From the NCBI RefSeq assembly GCF_008974245.1, contig NZ_BBZI01000005.1, forward strand, positions 1,598,751-1,662,750: a stretch of DNA of 64,000 nt, written 5' to 3'. Source of the stretch: Streptomyces abyssomicinicus (GTDB lineage: Bacteria; Actinomycetota; Actinomycetes; Streptomycetales; Streptomycetaceae). Of this stretch, positions 61,472-64,000 are shown piece by piece. Within the stretch, counting starts at the first letter, position 1; each line of letters begins with the position of its first letter. A model generated the notes under the pieces. It searched no databases and was not told the DNA's origin. It saw only the letters and a program-made list of their open reading frames with translations. Made by a program: the position numbers and the translations under genes.

Positions 61472-62023
61472 TCAGGACCCCTCGTCGCACAGGCCCGTAC
61501 GGCAGCACACCGGGAGCCAGCCGGCCGCCGTCTCGCGCACACGCCGCAGTCGCTCCCTGTCGGGTTCCACCACGGTGAGGATCTCGAAGGCGCTGCCGGC
61601 GATCCCCGGGGAGCGGTACGTCATCACCTGCCCGTGCAGCAGCCGGAGCTCTCCCCGGGCTACGTCCCGGCAGAGCTCCGGAAGGTCCAGCCCCCGCCGG
61701 GCGGAGGCGAAGTCCGAGCCCTCGCCCCCCACCAGGGCGAGGAGCAGGTCCAGGAACCACAGGCGGGCCGGCGCCGCGAGGTCCTCCGCGAGGGCCGCCA
61801 GGGCGACGGACGTCACGGCGGGAGCCGGCTCCCAGAGGTGCGTCGGACACCACACGTGCTGCTCGAGGCCGACCTCGGCCTCTACCTCGGCCCCGGCCGA
61901 CTCCCGCCCCGGACCGCCGGGCGGCCGCCGCAGATCCTCCGCGACGTGCTCCGCGGTGCCGCCGCATCCGCAGAGCATGCCGCTCCAGTCGTGCCGTGCG
62001 CTCTCCACGTCGATCAGCCGCAT
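61472..62023 (-). CDS. Hypothetical protein with cysteine motifs
   Basis: A 183-residue protein starting MRLIDVESARHDWSGMLCGC. Notable are CGCGGTAEHVAEDL near the start, EQHVWCPTHLWEPAPAVTSV, and CCRTGLC near the C-terminus; cysteines and histidines could bind a metal. Helical leucine/alanine-rich middle, no signal peptide. An ATG at 62104 would add 27 residues, but GGGAG only supports 62023. I do not recognise the family. Confidence 0.7.
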   Translation of the reverse strand: MRLIDVESARHDWSGMLCGCGGTAEHVAEDLRRPPGGPGRESAGAEVEAEVGLEQHVWCPTHLWEPAPAVTSVALAALAEDLAAPARLWFLDLLLALVGGEGSDFASARRGLDLPELCRDVARGELRLLHGQVMTYRSPGIAGSAFEILTVVEPDRERLRRVRETAAGWLPVCCRTGLCDEGS

Positions 62024-62148
62024 GTCTCCCACATCCTGAAAGGCGCGCGCACCCCGGGGAGCGGCGGCTCGAAGCGACGGCGGTCGGCCGTGCCGCAGAA
62101 GCATGACACCCGGTTCCGGCCACCCCGCGGCGGGGCGGCCCGCACCTC

Positions 62149-63225
62149 CTACACCGCCATGGACGGCACCGTCTCCTTGGTCAGGCACACCGTGCCGTCG
62201 TCGGACGGGGGCTGGGACAGGTACCCCTCGCTCAGGTAGAGACGGATGTTCCGTTCGCTGCCGACCCCCGTGTGCATCACCACGCGGGTGCACTCCGGGT
62301 CGATGCCGGTCTCCGCGGTGCGCAGCAGCCAGCGGCCCACGCCCCGGCCCCGCAGGTCGGGCACGACGGCGAGACGGCCCACATGCCAGTCGGAGTCGAC
62401 CCGCCGGGTCCGCACCATGCCGAGCAGCCGCCCGTCCCGCCACAGGCCCGTGGTGTGCCAGGACGCCATCCACTCGCGGACCCGCTCCGGGGACTCGTGC
62501 AGCGCCGGGATGTCCAGGCTGTTGTTGACCAGGGCCTCCTCCACCCAGCAGCAGCGCTGCAGCACCGTCACCTCGGCGGCGTCGTCGGGCGTCAGCGCGC
62601 GCAGGTAGGAGCCCGGCAGCGGGCCGGCCGTCACGCCGGGACGCGACCGCTCGCGCAGCGGGCGCAGGGCGTGGGAGACCCGGACCAGTTCCTCCAGCAC
62701 CCCGACCGCCGTCTCGGCGGCAGCCTCGCCGGGACGGACCAGCCCGTCCCGCACCGTGTCGCCGATGCGCAGCGCGAGCGTGGAGCCCAGGGGCACCAGG
62801 CGCAGGGTGGTCACGACCTGCTTGGCGTGCTGCACCGAACGCGTCCCCGCCGAGGTGTGTCCGTAGCTGACGAAGCCCATCGGCTTCCACGCCCACTCGC
62901 GGCCCAGGTGGTCGAGCGCGTTCTTCAGGGTCGCGGGCATCCCGTAGTTGTACTCCGGCGTCACCACGATGAAGCCGTCCGCCGCGTCCACCAGCGCGCT
63001 CCAGCGCTTGGTGTGTTCATGGGCGTAGATGCCCGAGGACGGCTCCTCCTCCTCGTCGAGGAAGGTCAGGCCCAGGTCGCCGAGGGACAGGGGCACGAGT
63101 TCGACGTCGAGTTCGGCGGCGCGGGCCTCGATCGCCCCGGTCAGCCACTTGCCGATCGCCGGGCCGAGGGCGCCGGGACGGGTGCTGCACACCAGGACGA
63201 TGACGCGGATCGTTTTCGTTGACAT
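62149..63225 (-). CDS. NADPH-dependent FMN reductase fused to a GNAT acetyltransferase
   Basis: A 358-residue fusion. Residues about 1-190 are a flavodoxin-like FMN reductase (IRVIVLVCSTRPGALGPAIG phosphate loop; VVTPEYNYGMPATLKNALDH). Residues about 205-358 are a GNAT domain (RALTPDDAAEVTVLQRCCW, RLAVVPDLRGRGVGRWLL acetyl-CoA loop). The ATG at 63225 is leaderless (TAGGTT 7 nt upstream). It is divergent from a MarR gene, and an exact 15-bp inverted repeat covers both start codons, so both proteins begin MSTKT. Confidence 0.9.
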   Translation of the reverse strand: MSTKTIRVIVLVCSTRPGALGPAIGKWLTGAIEARAAELDVELVPLSLGDLGLTFLDEEEEPSSGIYAHEHTKRWSALVDAADGFIVVTPEYNYGMPATLKNALDHLGREWAWKPMGFVSYGHTSAGTRSVQHAKQVVTTLRLVPLGSTLALRIGDTVRDGLVRPGEAAAETAVGVLEELVRVSHALRPLRERSRPGVTAGPLPGSYLRALTPDDAAEVTVLQRCCWVEEALVNNSLDIPALHESPERVREWMASWHTTGLWRDGRLLGMVRTRRVDSDWHVGRLAVVPDLRGRGVGRWLLRTAETGIDPECTRVVMHTGVGSERNIRLYLSEGYLSQPPSDDGTVCLTKETVPSMAV

Positions 63226-63270
63226 AGAAATGAACCTAGGGAGTAGATTGGTTCCATGTCAACGAAAACG
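63211..63270. promoter_or_regulatory. 15-bp inverted repeat over both start codons of the divergent pair
   Basis: CGTTTTCGTTGACAT (63211-63225) and ATGTCAACGAAAACG (63256-63270) are exact reverse complements, and each begins with a start codon of one gene. The 30 bp between them hold two -10-like hexamers (TAGGTT on the minus strand, TAGATT on the plus strand) and a smaller GAACC/GGTTC repeat. A MarR operator here would block both promoters. Confidence 0.8.
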
Positions 63271-63723
63271 TCGGCCGACACCGTGAACTGGCTGGATCCT
63301 GACGAGGAACGGGCCTGGCGGGCCTACCGCCGGACGGTGACCGCCGTGCAGGCCGCGACGGCGCGCGACCTGGCCGCGGTAGGGCTGTCGGACCCCGACT
63401 ACGAGGTGCTCAGCACCCTGTCCGAGCGGCCGGACCACACGAGCACGCTGCGGGAACAGGCCGGCAAGATGCGATGGTCGCGCAGCCGGCTCTCCCGGCA
63501 CGCCACCCGCATGGAGGCGCGCGGCCTTCTGCGGCGCGAGCCGGACCCCGCGGACGGCAGGGGCTGCTTCCTCGTCCTCACCGACCACGGGCTCCGCACG
63601 CTGGAGGACGCCGCCCCGGCCCACATGGCCTCGGTCCGGCGCCATTTCATCGACCGCCTCTCACCCGAGGACCTTCGCGCGGTCGAACGCATCGCCGGGA
63701 AACTGAGAGACGCCGACGACTGA
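63256..63723 (+). CDS. MarR-family transcriptional regulator
   Basis: A 155-residue winged-helix regulator: GLSDPDYEVLSTLSERPDHT, LREQAGKMRWSRSRLSRHAT and RGLLRREPDPADGRGCFLVL (wing). The ATG is leaderless (TAGATT 6 nt upstream) and lies in an inverted repeat shared with the divergent FMN reductase-GNAT gene. It probably represses both genes and responds to a quinone, flavin or aromatic compound; this is inference from context. Confidence 0.93.
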   Translation: MSTKTSADTVNWLDPDEERAWRAYRRTVTAVQAATARDLAAVGLSDPDYEVLSTLSERPDHTSTLREQAGKMRWSRSRLSRHATRMEARGLLRREPDPADGRGCFLVLTDHGLRTLEDAAPAHMASVRRHFIDRLSPEDLRAVERIAGKLRDADD

Positions 63724-63758
63724 CCGGCGCGGGTGGACGAGGGCGCCGACGAACCGGG

Positions 63759-64000
63759 TCACCGCGCCTGCGAGACGGCCCAGTCGAGCACGCGGTCGGC
63801 GACCTGCTGCCAGCCGGGCGCCGCGGGCAGCAGGTGCGGCATGCCCGCGACCTCCTCGATCTCGGTGACCGTGTCGGACGTGTAGTGGCGGGCGTTGGAC
63901 CGCTGGACCTGGGGCGGCATCAGGTGGTCCTTCCCGGCGGAGACGAACAGCAGCGGTGCGCGGGCGTCGTTGCGGTAGTCGACGTACGTGCTGTGGTGGC
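63759..64000 (-). CDS. Alpha/beta hydrolase, C-terminal part (truncated by window end)
   Basis: Only the last 80 codons or so are inside the window. They read STYVDYRNDARAPLLFVSAG then KDHLMPPQVQRSNARHY, and end PHLLPAAPGWQQVADRVLDW. The Asp in AGKDHLMPP and the His in GMPHLL are where alpha/beta hydrolases keep the acid and base of the catalytic triad. The nucleophile serine lies outside the window. Substrate unknown. Confidence 0.85.
   Translation of the reverse strand, partial: HHSTYVDYRNDARAPLLFVSAGKDHLMPPQVQRSNARHYTSDTVTEIEEVAGMPHLLPAAPGWQQVADRVLDWAVSQAR

Overview
The window is about 64 kb of very GC-rich DNA with strong third-position G/C bias, GTG (and one TTG) start codons, many leaderless starts, and dense TetR, MarR, PadR, HxlR, MerR, XRE and LacI regulators. 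Secreted cellulases sit beside a CebR-type operator and there is a large SpoIIE/GAF/PAS phosphatase. Together these point to a Streptomyces chromosome. No rRNA, tRNA, CRISPR array, prophage or intact insertion sequence was seen. The only mobile-element trace is one degraded IS5-family transposase fragment near 33.2-33.4 kb.

Layout. 0-4 kb: end of a LivG-H-M-K type amino-acid ABC transporter operon. 4-10.4 kb: redox and iron genes, namely a PPOX-fold flavin/F420 enzyme, an FprA-type ferredoxin reductase behind an iron box, a large-subunit catalase, Dps, a 52-aa basic protein and an SDR. 10.4-17 kb: a SpoIIE-type phosphatase, two small proteins, an SDR/TetR divergent pair and a PLP aminotransferase. 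17.1-27.9 kb: a complete L-arabinose unit (araB-araA, a sugar ABC transporter, a LacI repressor, araD) tied together by four copies of one LacI-type operator. 28-35 kb: accessory genes of mixed origin (discoidin-like hypothetical, RibD-like reductase, ADP-ribosylglycohydrolase, small unknowns, the transposase scar, a glycine-rich repeat protein followed by an orphan open frame). 35.2-39 kb: an HTH/NB-ARC/TPR STAND ATPase. 39-45 kb: small enzymes and regulators, including a MerR-methyltransferase fusion. 45-48.3 kb: divergent secreted GH12 and GH6 cellulases, each with a CBM2, sharing a CebR-controlled intergenic region. 48.4-55.4 kb: Sir2 deacetylase and several regulator/enzyme pairs (HxlR/NmrA, MerR/aldo-keto reductase, PadR/NTF2). 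55.6-64 kb: a signal-less periplasmic-binding-fold protein, a HelD-like helicase, a phosphotransferase-fold protein, a vanadium haloperoxidase-like protein, an FMN reductase-GNAT fusion divergent from a MarR regulator, and the end of an alpha/beta hydrolase.

The most informative part is the regulatory DNA. At least seven regulator/target pairs carry their own visible operator: LacI sites TGTTAGCGCTCACAAT; two MerR promoters with 19-bp spacers; a perfect 36-bp palindrome at the PadR gene; a 15-bp inverted repeat that contains both start codons of the MarR/FMN-reductase pair; an XRE palindrome; an HxlR palindrome; and iron boxes. Three gene ends between 10.4 and 14.1 kb share an odd pattern: the stop-codon-containing 3' end is tandemly duplicated just downstream. 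No single stretch stands out as a clearly new multi-gene system. The best candidates for novelty are the MerR-methyltransferase fusion, the FMN reductase-GNAT fusion with its start-codon operator, the STAND ATPase with its small divergent neighbour, and the HelD-like gene behind an iron-box-like palindrome.
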